DNA of 64,000 bases from Neodiprion pinetum. Its lineage: Eukaryota; Arthropoda; Insecta; Hymenoptera; Diprionidae. Below the pieces are notes generated by a model, which did not search any database, was not told where the DNA came from, and saw only the letters and a program-made list of their open reading frames with translations. The first letter of the stretch is position 1. Each line of letters begins with the position of its first letter. Location of the stretch: assembly GCF_021155775.2 (NCBI RefSeq), contig NC_060234.1, forward strand, positions 29,943,026 through 30,007,025. The letters are read 5' to 3'. Shown here one piece after another: positions 1-13,000 of this stretch. Made by a program: the position numbers and the translations under genes.

Positions 1-1082
1 TGGATGAACTATTTTCCAAGTAACTTCAGCATCAACTGGATCCCGGCTACTTAAAACCGCGCTTCGACCGATCATTGCAACGATCTGGATGCAGAGTTGA
101 ATCGAAACTAGCTTTAACATGTCATTACTTGACCGCAGTAGTGCGAAGAGTGCAGCTAAGTAAGACCTAAATATAAAAATTGGCTCTCTGTTCATCCGAA
201 AACTATGCTCCTTATGATAATATACCAGTATGAACGAACCAGACTTTACGCTTTGGAATTGACAGTTACGAACGTATGATTATCTGTATGTTAACGTGAC
301 GATGTGATACGTACGGATTTCTTGTATGTCAGAGTATCCGTGTAGATGCCGGTGTTCTGGCAGGACGATATGTTGGCAACGCTGTGAGCGGGATGTAATT
401 GACTGTCCCCACTCATGAAAGCATATCGCTGCTTTGCCTGTTCATGATCGTTGTGCTGCTTGGATGTGCCCTCCATTAAGTCTCTCTCTGGGTCTGGATT
501 TTGTGTCGAAGAAAGGTGTGTCCCATCGCCTACGAGCAAAATACACTTCACCGACTGCTTTCGTCATGTTACAAGTAAAAATTAGCTATGGAAACGCGTG
601 TACACGTATAATTATAACAACAGTCGCTGAGCATGGCGCAAGTGGATCTTCAATGAAAATCCTGAAACAGAAATGCACGATATACTCGGAAAAGAGTTGT
701 CACTTTTAAAATACGTTTGCACACCGCCGTCTTGGTGCGCGTCCGTGTTTTACGAATGAGCCCGCAGGTTAATCAGTGTTGGCAAAAACTGTAAACGGAG
801 CAACCGGCTCGTTCCATTTGAAAGTCACCATTATATATTGCAATTTATATTCAATTGGCTGTATGAATATTTATGCCACCATTAATTACCATATATAACC
901 GTTCACATGCTAAGTCGTACGTAGTTTCTTTTGAACACAACTACCGTGTCCACCCTCCAATTCATAAACATACTTTGTGAGTTTAGTGTATAAAAAAATC
1001 GGCAAAATTCATCAAGTATAACTATCCTATCCGAATCGATATATCATATCGACGATCTTAAAATTAGAGATCAGTGACGCGA
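1..1082. other. 3' flank of Sox15, no gene seen
   Basis: This stretch lies downstream of the Sox15 stop codon, which is on the minus strand. It is A/T-rich in its right half, where 3' untranslated sequence is expected. I found no canonical AATAAA on the minus strand here, so the poly(A) site is unresolved. Short open frames at 291-551 and 434-709 overlap each other on opposite strands and show no splice signals or recognisable motifs. Confidence 0.4.
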
Positions 1083-1221
1083 CTACCGTAAATGAAACTT
1101 GTTATTGTTACCATCTGGTTCAGGACTGGCGACGGGTGAAATATCTGGCGAGTGGATGATCGGTGTATAAGGACTTCCATAGATTGAGTTATTTTCTGAC
1201 TTGTACTCTTGCATTGTCTGT

Positions 1222-1259
<38 letters not shown>

Positions 1260-1371
1260 TTGTTGCTGTTGCTGTTGCTGTTGTTGTTGTTGCTGATGAT
1301 AGAGAGACGCGATAGGCGAGTGCCCTCCCCAGGACATTTGCGGCATGCTTTGATAGTTATCCATTTTAGTC
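1083..1371 (-). CDS. Sox15: Sox15 coding exon 4 (C-terminus with polyglutamine)
   Basis: The acceptor TGTGTTTCAG|GACTAAAATGG is strong. The exon supplies the last base of a methionine codon and then TKMDNYQSMPQMSWGGHSP, 26 glutamines, and a Ser/Pro-rich tail (SPYTPIIHSPDISPVASPEP) before TAG at 1085-1083. Gln- and Ser/Pro-rich C-termini of Sox proteins usually act in transactivation. That role is inferred from the family and cannot be read from a motif. Confidence 0.85.
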
Positions 1372-3976
1372 CTGAAACACAGATCATTTCGTTTCAAGGG
1401 TCAATCGTTGTCGCGAATAAATCATCGCGCCTTCTTACGCGGCTTGTGCGATTCTGCAGTGCATATGGAGCTGCGAAATGGCGTTATCACAAATTATTTA
1501 TCGACCGATTGCGAGCAGATATCGCGGTTCGTTATCGGCAGTCACAAGCAGCTAGCGCAGCGTAAGCGGCTTGGTTATCTCGAGGAAAATAGCGTCAAGC
1601 GAAGTCTACATGGCTATCCTTGATCGTTAGTTTTTCTCGTACGACTACACCTTCTCACCAGCCGGAGTTCGTTCCATCGGCGATAACGCGTTTACGGCGT
1701 GAAAGTGCAGTGCATAGATGTAACAACACGCACGTTCAACACCAGTGCTACTCAATCTCTGGAGGAACAGGTACATGCACGTGCATCGTCCTCTCGTAGG
1801 ACTTTGCAGAAGTGTGAGGCGGGCACTATGCTCACCTCGACCAGCTGGCGTGTAAGTTACCCACTTACTGGGACCCCGGTTATCGCGGTATCGACCATCA
1901 AGGGACACCTCGCTTGTCTGAATTGGCTATAATGCTTATATTTCGACGGAGGTCGTGCGGCTCTTCGCTAAACAACCATTGCAACTCAATACTGCTTATC
2001 CTAGGATCACTTTCGGAGACGTTATGGTTGCGCGGTCAGAGTTTGCTATAGTTCTGGCCGCTTTTTTATCCATGCAATTACCATAATCATTGCGATTTGG
2101 AGCGATGGGTGCAAGTTCACAAATTTCTCGAATCATCGAGGCAAGCACATAAAATGTCTGAATTGCACTTAACGCAATCGCTAGCTGGTATTTTCCGCAT
2201 ATCGCTATTTCTTACGGCGTGTTCTTACTATGTTTTGAATGAACTACACAGGATTTCAGAACAGTTTGAACAAGAAGCAAACCCCTTCATGGACCAATTA
2301 ATCCGTCTAATAATTAAGCAATTTTGAATTTTCAACGGAACTCAAAATATTCTTGGCCTAATGGATAGAGACAAAGAACTAGTGCATTTCTTAGTAGCGA
2401 TTGCGGTGAAACGTTTGCAGTGATAAAAATTCACATGCATATGACCCGATTCGAACTGAAGAATTCATGGCGCAAAGTGCACCATGACGGAATGAATGAA
2501 GTGTATGCACGGAAAGATTTGTACCCTGCAAAGAAGAGTTGTTCAACCTTACGCGAGACCGTAAATTCGCAAAGTGCAATATTTTCACACATCCTTTCTC
2601 ATACGCGTAGTATTACACTGCAACGTCTTGACGAATGGGCGGATGCAGGGTTGCGCGGGTGAGGCTCGCCGCAGTTGGGGAATCATGAGGCAATTCGCAA
2701 TCTTTCGTTTCACAATCGTTTCCCACGTCGTTGGTCGAGGAATGGAACGTACGTAAGAGTGTAAGAAACCACCGCGAGGAGGAAGTTCCTTCCAAAAGGA
2801 TTGCTCGAGTGCTCTGCATGCATTACAAATGGCAAAATTCACGGTGCGTTAGTCGCGTCTGCATTCCGAGCCTGACGAAGCATGCGCTCAAAAACCCGAA
2901 ACACCCCGCAGATAACGAATTTATACGAGGTATCGAAAGGTGACATCGGTCGTCGAAGAAGTTGAAACAAAACACGCACGCACACACACCGGTTCGACAT
3001 GTACACCTGAGATTTATACTCACTCCATCAATCAGTCTCTCCATTTTTTGTTACGCCAGATCTGTCGCTCGGCCGACGAGAGGAAATTCATTTTTATATA
3101 TACTCACATGGAATGATGAATCGTGGGCCCAGCGGGGTTGGGTCTGGAACCAGGGGCGTTTGTTGCGGTAGGTGGTGAGGCCGGGGCCCCCGGGGCTCGC
3201 TTCGCGTGTTTTCTGCGACGTGGTCTGTACTTGTAGTTGGGATGTTCCTGCATGTGTATCACCCTCAACCTCTCCGCTTCCTCGACGTAAGGCCGCCTGT
3301 CCTGCGGCGTAAGGCCCCGCCATTTCTTTCCTTAAAATCAAACCGTAAGATGAGTAATTTTAATCGTCTTTGCGTGAGATCTCCCGCTCCGATCGTGTCT
3401 AAAAAATACAGACATTCTCAACGTATCCTTCACCGGGGGATGATTCTTTTCAAGCTGATCACGATACGAGATAGGCGCCATCATTAGACCCTCGCGTATC
3501 CCGTGGTACGTTTAGAATTCCCGAAGGGAATCCACGCACCGGCACGCGCCCGACGCTAATTGCTCGCTTCTCGAGGGGCATAATTATCATTAAATACGTA
3601 TAAACGGCGTTTCCCCGGAGTTATCGGGAGGATGGCAAGGGCAGGGGGAACCATCAGGAGCGAGGCGAGGAGGTGCAAGCCAGGAAACACGAAGTTGGAT
3701 CGGCGAGGCATCCTCGCGAGGTCCAGAGACTAACGAAGGCGGATGTGCCCATAGCTCACGAACGTAGGTTACATACACGAGCTTGTCGGCGTACGGAGGT
3801 TGCAGCGCACATGCACGAGGTGGAGAGCACACAGGCCCACGGGGGCGTAGATATGGGTGCGCCGGGCCTCCTGCATCATGGGCACGAACCATTATTTCAT
3901 GTCCTTCCTTTTGTATTTCATTTCTCGAGGGACCCTCCTGCAACCCCGTGCGTGTGCAGGTTCCAGCTCTCTTCTC

Positions 3977-4007
<31 letters not shown>

Positions 4008-7000
4008 AATAAAAATCGAAGTAACCACAGGATAGTACCGATAACGACAACGATAATAACGACAGTGGACCGGTTGTCGTTGTAGCTGTAGTTTTCAATA
4101 ATAATGATAGTAACGATTATAATAACAACAACAGCAACAACAGCAATAATAATGATGATGAGGAGACGAAGAACTTTTTCCCTCCTACAACCATTTCTGT
4201 CATCTCGCTTCCTTTTTGCTCGTTTATCGAGGCGCAGCGCTAGCTCCTCTCTAAGCTTCGGTAGATTTAATATTCCTGGGCGCGCTCTCCGAGGAGCGTC
4301 ACCGTCACCGTCACCCTCGCTGCGTGATTCATCCCACCCGCGCACAACATCGGAGACGACGCCGTATAACGTTCTCCGTTCTCCGTTCTCGTTAAGTATT
4401 GTAATGGCTACTAGTTTCTTCGCCCCCTTCTTCCCTCTGCCCCCCTCCCCCCCCCCCCATCCTCGATCTTTTCTTTCACTCCTTTTTCTAACCATTTTTT
4501 ACATCTTCCGTTTCCCTCGCCTCGAGGAACGGAACTTGCGAGTTATATACGTAGCTATATCTAGACGTCTTTTTGTAACTTGTACGATAAATTTTCCCTC
4601 ATTGTAAGTATAATGTGGGTATACAGATACGCAGATGCTTACGGGAAATGGAGGAAAGAACGTAGAGCAGAAATGAAAATTCGATTTCGTTGGTATTATT
4701 TTATAAAACAGAGTGTCTTCTTGAGTTGTAATTAAATCGCGAATATCGCATGGCGACGGAAAGAAATTGATTGATTGAACCGGTGGGCCGACAAAATATA
4801 GTTCACGAATCGGGTATTTTCTTTTTCGAACCATTTTTAGTACGTACCTGTGTGCACATGATATTACATTCTTACGTGAATTCCGAAATAGCGAGTCGAT
4901 TTATTCAGCCCGAGTTTTAGTAAAAATTTGACCAAATAATTTTTGTGATTTTTCAGCGAATCTTCGTACAGATTTGGTCAGAAGCTTCCGAAATTTCACC
5001 AGGGTTTTTACGAGTATGTAGTAATTAGAACTTATGTTCTTGATGAATTATAGATTCGTCAATTGGTAAAAAAGATTTTTCATGCGTGGTTTGATAACCG
5101 TGACACCTTTACGCATTTTGAAAAAGTGAATCCTGTCCGTCCATCCGGCTTATAATTTCTTGGTCTCTTTCTTTTTCTTCCTCTTTCGAGATATATTTTG
5201 GGTCCGATAGATCGTCGGGTAGGTCGAACGAATTGTCGTAGAGATTGGATGCTCGAGGATACAGAAACGTGTTCCTTTTTCTTCTACAATCGGCTTATCG
5301 GAATCTCGAGAATAATTAAGGTTCCCACCCACGACAGTTCCACGAGATCAGGGATATTACGTAGCGCATGGCAAAGCCTTACGTGCGCCCCGTTTACATA
5401 TCGGACAATCTCTGTGCATAAGCTAATTTAATAATACCAATTAGAAATTTAGTATTCCTCCGACGATCATGCGAGCCTCGATCGAAGACGCATCAAATTC
5501 CGCTCCGATAATGCCCGGCGACAATTTCGGAGCGGGCCGGTTCGACAGACTGACAAACCGATCGAGAGATTGCTCCAGATCTAATTATGATTACACGCGG
5601 CTGTAAGTGTGTGCGACATAATGATAAGGATAGGTAGACACATCCGACAGTCGGGGCAGCACGGCTCTCTTTCCTCTCCGTCAATATCCGATTCACACCG
5701 ACGGCGCGACGTTCGAGAAATTAATTCGACGGAGAATCGACGAAGAAAAGTTACGGACCCCCCCGCTGATGCGAAATACGACAAAGTCGCCTCCCGGGGC
5801 CCGGCCGTGACGTCTTTGTCCGGCGGGAAAGTAACTGTCAAACTTGATGCGAGTGTCGTAGCGTCAGGCGTCGTCGTCTCTATACCGCAGGCGGTTTTTC
5901 CCCATATACCCACCTACCGGCTTCACCCTGTCGTACACGGGGCAGGTATGCGTCCGAGTGGCGGAGGATATGCCTTACACGTGGACCGCGAGTCGGGCTC
6001 GCGTTATGCGCGACTCCTCCCAAGTCTGAGAGCAGGCCAACAGTCCCTGCTGAGGCTTCGTGAACGCTAAACACCGACACGGGGCAACACAACAAAGATA
6101 CATCACGGGACGGGAGACGTATTATTAATGGTGACAGTGGGCGACCCAGGTTGGGCGGGGTGCTTGGGCCGCCGATGTGGGCCTCGCCGAGCCTTAGCGG
6201 GTCTCTTCGCTCTTCGCTCTTCGCTCTTCGCTCTTCGCTCTTCGGCAACGACCTCCAGCTTATTGCGCTTACGTTAACTTTGGCCCCGGTATTGTCAAAC
6301 AAGCCCTTCTCGGATTCGCGAGTTTTATCTCATCGTCAGCCTTTCACGCCTGTAGAAGCTGTGCTTTGTCCGAAATCGAGTAAATTTCTTTACTCCGCTT
6401 GGTAAGATTTCAATCATCGCGAACAGTTATGATCGAATCGGTAGTGGATTTTCATAGCGTAAATATAGAATTCATTTGCAAAATTTATAAACGATACAGT
6501 TTTGAAAAATTAATTTTTCTTGGATAACATACTTACACCTTACACCAAAGCTCGCCAAAGACTGTGCGATTTATTCCCAAAAAAATGTAAACACGAAAAA
6601 GTGTAAACGGTAAAATATCACGCAAACTTCTTTGCTACGAAATCACAGCGCGGTTTTATCACAAGCTTGACTTTGAACAGCGGCAGAAGGCTTTTCACGT
6701 CGAGAGCGCGTAATTCGAGTTCCGTAGTGGGAATCGCTCTGGATGTTCTTGAAGATCGCATGCCTACTGCGTTAGTTCACAATCATTGAGCCCGTCGTGT
6801 CCTCGACGTATTAGTTACACGGTAGATATACGTCGTGCATAGACAATAGGTGGCTGGTGTGAATCGCGATCCGGTTAGCTAAGAATAAAATATTTTAGCG
6901 GATATTAAGTAGGTCAGCGCAGCCTGGCTTCTGGCTCCTGGCTGCTGGCCGCTGGCTGGCTGCTTCCAGTAGTCAGACAACAAAGAGTCACTCGCACCGT

Positions 7001-10000
7001 CCGGGTGAGGAATCGGCCGAATGCATCTATACGCACACACGTGTCACCGCGCGATTCTCCGGAGGCATAAGCGGCTTGTTCGCGGCGAAGAGAACCGGCG
7101 ACCAGTCGATTCGCACGGAGGACTCCTGCCGACGTCCGTGATCCTAGGCGGAGAGACGGCTGAAGGTAGTCAAGCAGTCGGGCAGGCTGCAGCCTCCCGC
7201 AGGAGGAGAGGAGAGGAGAGATCGCCCGCTCGTAAATCCCCCGCGATTTATCTCCCCATTCATTTTTTCTGACATTCAAATCCCGCGGCACCGACTCTCG
7301 ACCCGCGGGGTGAAACGCGGCTGCTGCGGGATGCGCGGGAGGCCGCACATGTATGCGTGTTCCAAGGTAGAAACATCGGAGGACTCGAGGAGCACGGCTA
7401 TACCGGAGAGATTGAATTATCATCGCATTTTCACGGAATATACAGAAGAATCTTACCTCTCGGGCTGAGGTAAATAGTCGGCGTGTGTCGTAACCTCAGG
7501 GCTGCGACGATGGCGAAGGAGGAGGAGGAGGAGGTCGAGGTGGAGGTGGAGGTGGAGGCTGCCTGCAGTCCGCGGTGTGTTAGTAAGGAAGGGTGCGGCT
7601 CGGGCGCACTCCGCCTCATTACCTGGCATTCTATGCAGAGGTCTGCGCTTATGGCTTATTATTGCTTAGCTTAGCCTGCAGAGAGGAGCGAAGCTTCGTC
7701 CCTCGGCCGCCGCGTCTGCCCCATCCGATCATCTCTGTCTCTTCATTTTATATGTATGCGCAATTATTGGGTCCTCTTCGCCGTCCGCCCGCGTCCCGAC
7801 TCGCCCGATCTTGTCGCCGCCCGATCATCGGGCCCGCTAGACAGAAAAACAATTTCCAAAACCTCCAGGTCGCCCGGAGTTTCCTGCATTAACGGATCAC
7901 CGGCAAGGTGACCGTTTTTCAGTCCTACGAATCCCTAGATCTCCGCTTTTGGAGCCTGATATTCAAATAAAAAACATCGTCAATACCACCAGGCTCAAGT
8001 TTTTTCCCAGCGATATTTGTTTCCGTCGATTTGGACATGCTGTTTTCGATTTTTTGTCCATGATGCGTTTTTTTCTTAGTTACTCTGAAGATGTCCTCAA
8101 GGGAAATTTCAGAAAAACCGTTTGAAATGAAGAAGTTCAGGCCGTCTGATCCTTCTTTATGCTTCATTATAGACCCTAGCAACTTTTGGTTGTGAAGTAC
8201 AACTGATCAAATATAACAAAGTATAATGCAGAGGCGCGTTTCTTTCATGGATAATTATTTCCATGAAAATGACAGCCGACGTAATTCGTTCGTTACACGT
8301 ACTGAAAATTTTAGGATTCAAACAAAAACCGATATCATCTTCAACGCCCGAAAGTATAACAAGACGCCTGCACGGCAGAGCTGAGATCCATGTCCCTTGG
8401 CGCGCGTGCTTCGTGCAGCAGGGGTCGTTACTCATGTCAAATTAAATTTTTTTCTCTCTTTTCGTTCTTATAACTCAGCGCCTGCTTCGTAAAGCCGGGG
8501 CCGTTAATTAACCGCCGCGTCGACAGTAGGCGCTTGTAATTAGAATAATATATAGTAAGTTATGAACTCTGCAGTGACCATTGGGTATGTAATATACGGT
8601 GACTTTAGAGGCGAGGCGCGTGGGCAAGTTTTTTCTGATTTGCAAAATTTCACATCCCTCATCAGCGGCTACTCGAAATTTTTCACCATGCTTTAATTGG
8701 TACGAAATTTTTTTTATTTCGCATGAAATCATGTTACGTAAACGCACCAATGTCTAATCTCAAGTGGACGAATGTACTCCTGCACCTTCTTAATCAAAAG
8801 TTAGATAGGAAACAAGAATCTTTTAAACAATCTGCAGTAATATTGTCAGGGCCAATGTTATAAGCGAAGACGAATGAAACGACATACTTACTATATGTAG
8901 TACAAATGAATCTGTCCAAATTCTGATAACACTAGCTAAGATATTAAGAATTTTAGAAAACGTTTCATAATTAAAATATTTAAAATGATTATTTTTAATC
9001 CGATTTCGACGTTGAGAAATCTCATATCACAGAATAGTTATAACACATGATTTTTATCGTTGATTTTAATCGTTGTTATATCGTAATCATAAAAATATCT
9101 GTTTTTGTCCATGCTAGAGACACTATATGCAAAATTTTTCTCAAACAATATCTGGAGATCTCTGTGGTAAACAAAATAAGCCCAAAATCACTCGAATCGG
9201 ATGAAAGCACCAGAGTTTCTTCATTTTGAACGGTTAAATTATAAAACCTTTTCTCCAATTGTCGATATCGTATTATTAGCTTGTATTATATTCGGATTAG
9301 GGTATATTCATATCCGTTACGTAGTGCGGACTTTGAATTGTTCGTGTTCACTATCATTGGTGCAAATAACATTACTGGAGTTTTTTAAAACACTTTTTGC
9401 TCTGTTCATAACTTTTCTTTCACACCGTCGAGTCCATTGATTTGTTTCGAATTGATGCCGTGCAATAGTCGCACGAGTAGGTATATCACAGCTCAAATGA
9501 AATAGTAATAATTACGATTTGACTAACTAAAAGTGTTGACTGAATTCACAATGTCGCACGATTTGAAAAACATTACCAGAATTCGCTTACACTTACAGTC
9601 CCAAAAAGTGTCAAAAGGTGAACCTGAAAATCTGATTCGAACTGCAGAATTGAAAAATCAGGCGTATAGTTTTTAATCGCATAACGGTGAAGTCCTCGAC
9701 CTGCAGGGCAAAACGAGCGTGTGCCACAAAGTCTGACTGACTCGTTCTAAGAACCATAGGATAATTTCTAATGTTGACATACGCCCCGAAAGAAAGACCG
9801 GCTAACGGTTGGCAATGATTAATAAAGATGCGCAGGCACGCGTGTCGCCGGATATAAGGCCCACACAGTACACCAAAGCGCCATCCAGCGTTTTATACAC
9901 CCGATGTGCTCGGCCGGAGTGCAGCACTTGCGCAGCTTGCCAACCAGCTCGTTCCACGAGGTTCAACCACGGCTGTGAATTTGGTTCCAAAGTTGCACGC

Positions 10001-13000
10001 ACGCACACCTTCGCCCTGACGACGTCGACGGCGACGACGGCGACGAACTTTTACATACGTCGCTGTTAAAACGCGTGCGCCTGTGTGCAGCTCCGCAATA
10101 CGGACGGACGGACGGACGGACGAAAGGCTGGCGGACGGATGGACGGGGAATGGACATCAGACGTACAGCACGCGCATGAATATGTAGGATGTCTGGAAAA
10201 AAGAAAAGCCTCGTTCCGATGGGGGGCCCTCCGCGGGTGCAGGAGGCGACACCCGACGCGCATAGCAATCGCCGACGCGTCATGCCAATAACATTAACCA
10301 AATCGCCTAATACACCGATTTTCATCTGATAAACTTATAATGCCGCCTGGGTGGCAAGGGACCCAGAACCGTCCTGACTGACGAGGAAATATTCAGGCCT
10401 GTAATATTCACTCACGGAGTCAATTCGAAATGACTGGAAGTCGAGCGTTGAACCCGTACCCTTCGGAAGTCACTTGGAAATTCGTTACACGTAAAAGAAC
10501 TTCGAACGTTTAGGAATCAAAAGAAAATCATTCGAATTCGAGGTACTTTTTAACGTTGGAAATCGCTGAGAAGTGAAGTAGAAGAACTCCAAACGTTTGC
10601 GAATCACTTGAAAATCACCGACTACTCACCCAAGCGGTTCTTAAGCGAATAGCCTCGAGAGAAGTATCGAAAAACGGAGTCACGAGCACAAGTTTTTATC
10701 GCACGACGAGCTGCAGCCGGTTTCGTAAGCAAAGATTAGAACGTTCGTAATCATACGATTTAGCAAAAGCAAAAAATCTTTGATCTTCCGAGAGTAATTA
10801 ATTGTGAGAAATCGAAATCTTGTTGAATTCAGATAAAGTATACGATGCGATGTCGATTTTGAAGAGGAATAGGTATATCTCCTTGAATAATTTCGAATTT
10901 GTAAAATCAGCGGCGCTCCCGTCACGATAAGGCGATTTCCAACCGCTTGCATTAAGTAGTTTAGTTTCACGACCTGCAACGGCGAAGGATCGAGCTCGTA
11001 CATCAAGACATTACGGGACATGTTATTTCGCGTGGAACATTATAGACACATCAAAGGCTCGGCCAAGACTCGTCGGAGACTTGTGGCTGTCAGAGAAACA
11101 AGTGTAGGTGTCGATACTCCGCTTACTATACTTACGTCAAAATTATAACCGACTCATATTTATTGGCGCGAAAGAAAAGACAAGATGGAAAAAGAAGCGA
11201 AAGAGAAGAATAAAACTTTATCCGGAATCCCCACTGTGAACGGGCTGAACCTTTACGCAGCGTTTATTTATGAATGTCTAGAACTTCAGAGGGCAAAAAA
11301 AGCACATAGTTGTCAAAATTTGACGATCTTGGTACGGTGGTTAGAGCAGGAAAGCTGCCGTACGCTTTGGAGTTGCAATCAATTTGAAAACATTTTTGAG
11401 ATACTGCATCGTAAATCAAAATGTAAATCTGATTGACTCGGATGTTTACAGTTAAGTTATCAATCAAAATAATTACGACTAAAATGATTTTATTGAATTT
11501 TTTTTTTTTTTTTTTGGGTTGAATCCCTCTATTCCCATCACCAGAGACTTTTTTTAGATAACCCTCGTGGGCGAATTTCGTACAGTGAAACATTAACACA
11601 GAACTTTAGGTAAAACCTTGAACCGTAATTCGTTTTAAAAAAATCAACCATTTCAGCAGAGTTCTTATTTAGTCCTAAACCGAAAGGTGAGACTTGCCGA
11701 GTCTCCGTGACGCCACAGCAACCTCCGGGTCGATTCGAGGCCGGAAGTAACAGTTTTCTCTAGCGCGAAGCTCTGTTCGCGAAGTTGATCATCGGCTCGA
11801 GAAGGCGGTGGGTATATCAGCCATTGTGGCGTATACGCGTACAGTTAAAGGGTTACGGAACAACGAGGTCAGAGCGGCAGGCCGCAATCTGATTTTCTCG
11901 CGGTAGACGCATACATGTAAAAGACGTGGCTGCACGCCGCCTCGACCGTATCGAATTACTTACATGTACATACATAATATATAATATGTTTACAAGTATA
12001 TACGCGGAGGTCTTACTCACCGAGCATCTTGCTGAGGTCGGCGTTATGGAGGTCAGGATTTTCGTCGGCCAATTTCTTTCGCTCAACCTTCGCCCACACC
12101 ATGAAAGCGTTCATGGGCCTCCGTATGCGCTGCTCCTTCAGGCTCCGTTGGGCGGAACTTCCCGGATGGCACATTTTCACCCCGGACTGCATCGAGGGAA
12201 TACCCTGCTGATAGTCGAGTGGTGGTCCTGATGCCAGCCAGGACATATCCTCCAAGCGCTGCTGGGCCTGGCCGCTCAGCATGCTCGGAATCTGCGCACG
12301 TTTCATCATCGTTTTACTTTTTTTCTTTGTTTGTTTGTTTTTTTTTTCAAAGGTTAGCTGATCATATTTAGAATTTGGCGTTCACTGGTCGGTGAAATCT
12401 TTTGAGATCTCACGAAATTTCCGGATCTGATATGCGAGATCAAATCGACGAGCGCAGGGAGGTGACCCATTGGGCAAGTGGTATCATCGCTCTTTTGCAA
12501 TTCACAAAGAAGCAAGACGTTCGACATTCGACGAACATAGGCTCAACTGAATCCCGTGTAAAATTGAACGGTTGTTACGAAATTCTTTTTTCCCCTTGAC
12601 TTAATAACCAATTTGTCCGAGCGAGATACGACGACGGAACTAAATCGTCCTTTGTCAATTTTATTGCACGCCTCGGACCACGACGTATACCCATACCTAC
12701 GTATACCTACGGTTACGCAGCACCGATGTCATTTCTTTTTTCACAACCATCAATTTGTCACAGGTATAGCATGTCAATGTCTGTCCGCTTTATTGCCCCA
12801 CCAATGAGACCGTCCACCACCAGCCCAGGAGTCCAGACTCTGGTGTCTAAAATAGCTCGAGTGTCCAACCACAAACCCATAACGCTTTCGGCGTCCGTCT
12901 AAGGTCTACGATAATTCATCGTATTATACAATCCAAGGTTATAAACTAGCCGAACAAGAGACTTTTCACCAGCTCGGCCACCAACCGTGGCTCGAATAAC

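Larger units (their letters stand above)
3331..12020 (-). other. Sox15 intron 2 (about 8.7 kb, splits the HMG box)
   Basis: The intron runs from the GTGAGTAAG donor to the TTTTAAG acceptor. It contains CpG-rich patches (3.5-4.5, 5.6-6.3, 6.9-7.9, 9.8-10.3 kb) and several simple repeats. It also holds a good minus-strand donor (GAGAG|GTAAGATTC, at about 7456), which could mark an alternative exon or internal promoter. No second gene could be supported. Long introns of developmental regulators often hold enhancers, but nothing here proves one. Confidence 0.75.

Noticed and set aside
1209..1565. Plus-strand poly-Leu frame and minus-strand Asn/Ser frame at the Sox15 glutamine tract
   Set aside because: They are other-frame readings of the CAA/CAG tract. 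The Gln frame is the one that joins in phase to the HMG-box exon.
3051..3341. The 96-codon frame that overlaps Sox15 exon 3
   Set aside because: It is a shifted frame. The HMG-box frame is a different one and has correct splice phases.
3590..4495. 301-codon minus-strand frame
   Set aside because: It lies in Sox15 intron 2 over AG, CCC and A/T triplet-like repeats. Its hydrophobic Ile/Val runs come from simple sequence, overlapping frames exist on the plus strand, and it matches no known family.
5609..6302. Long overlapping frames on both strands in a CpG-rich patch
   Set aside because: Stop codons are scarce there because of GC content. There are no splice signals in agreeing phase and no motif.
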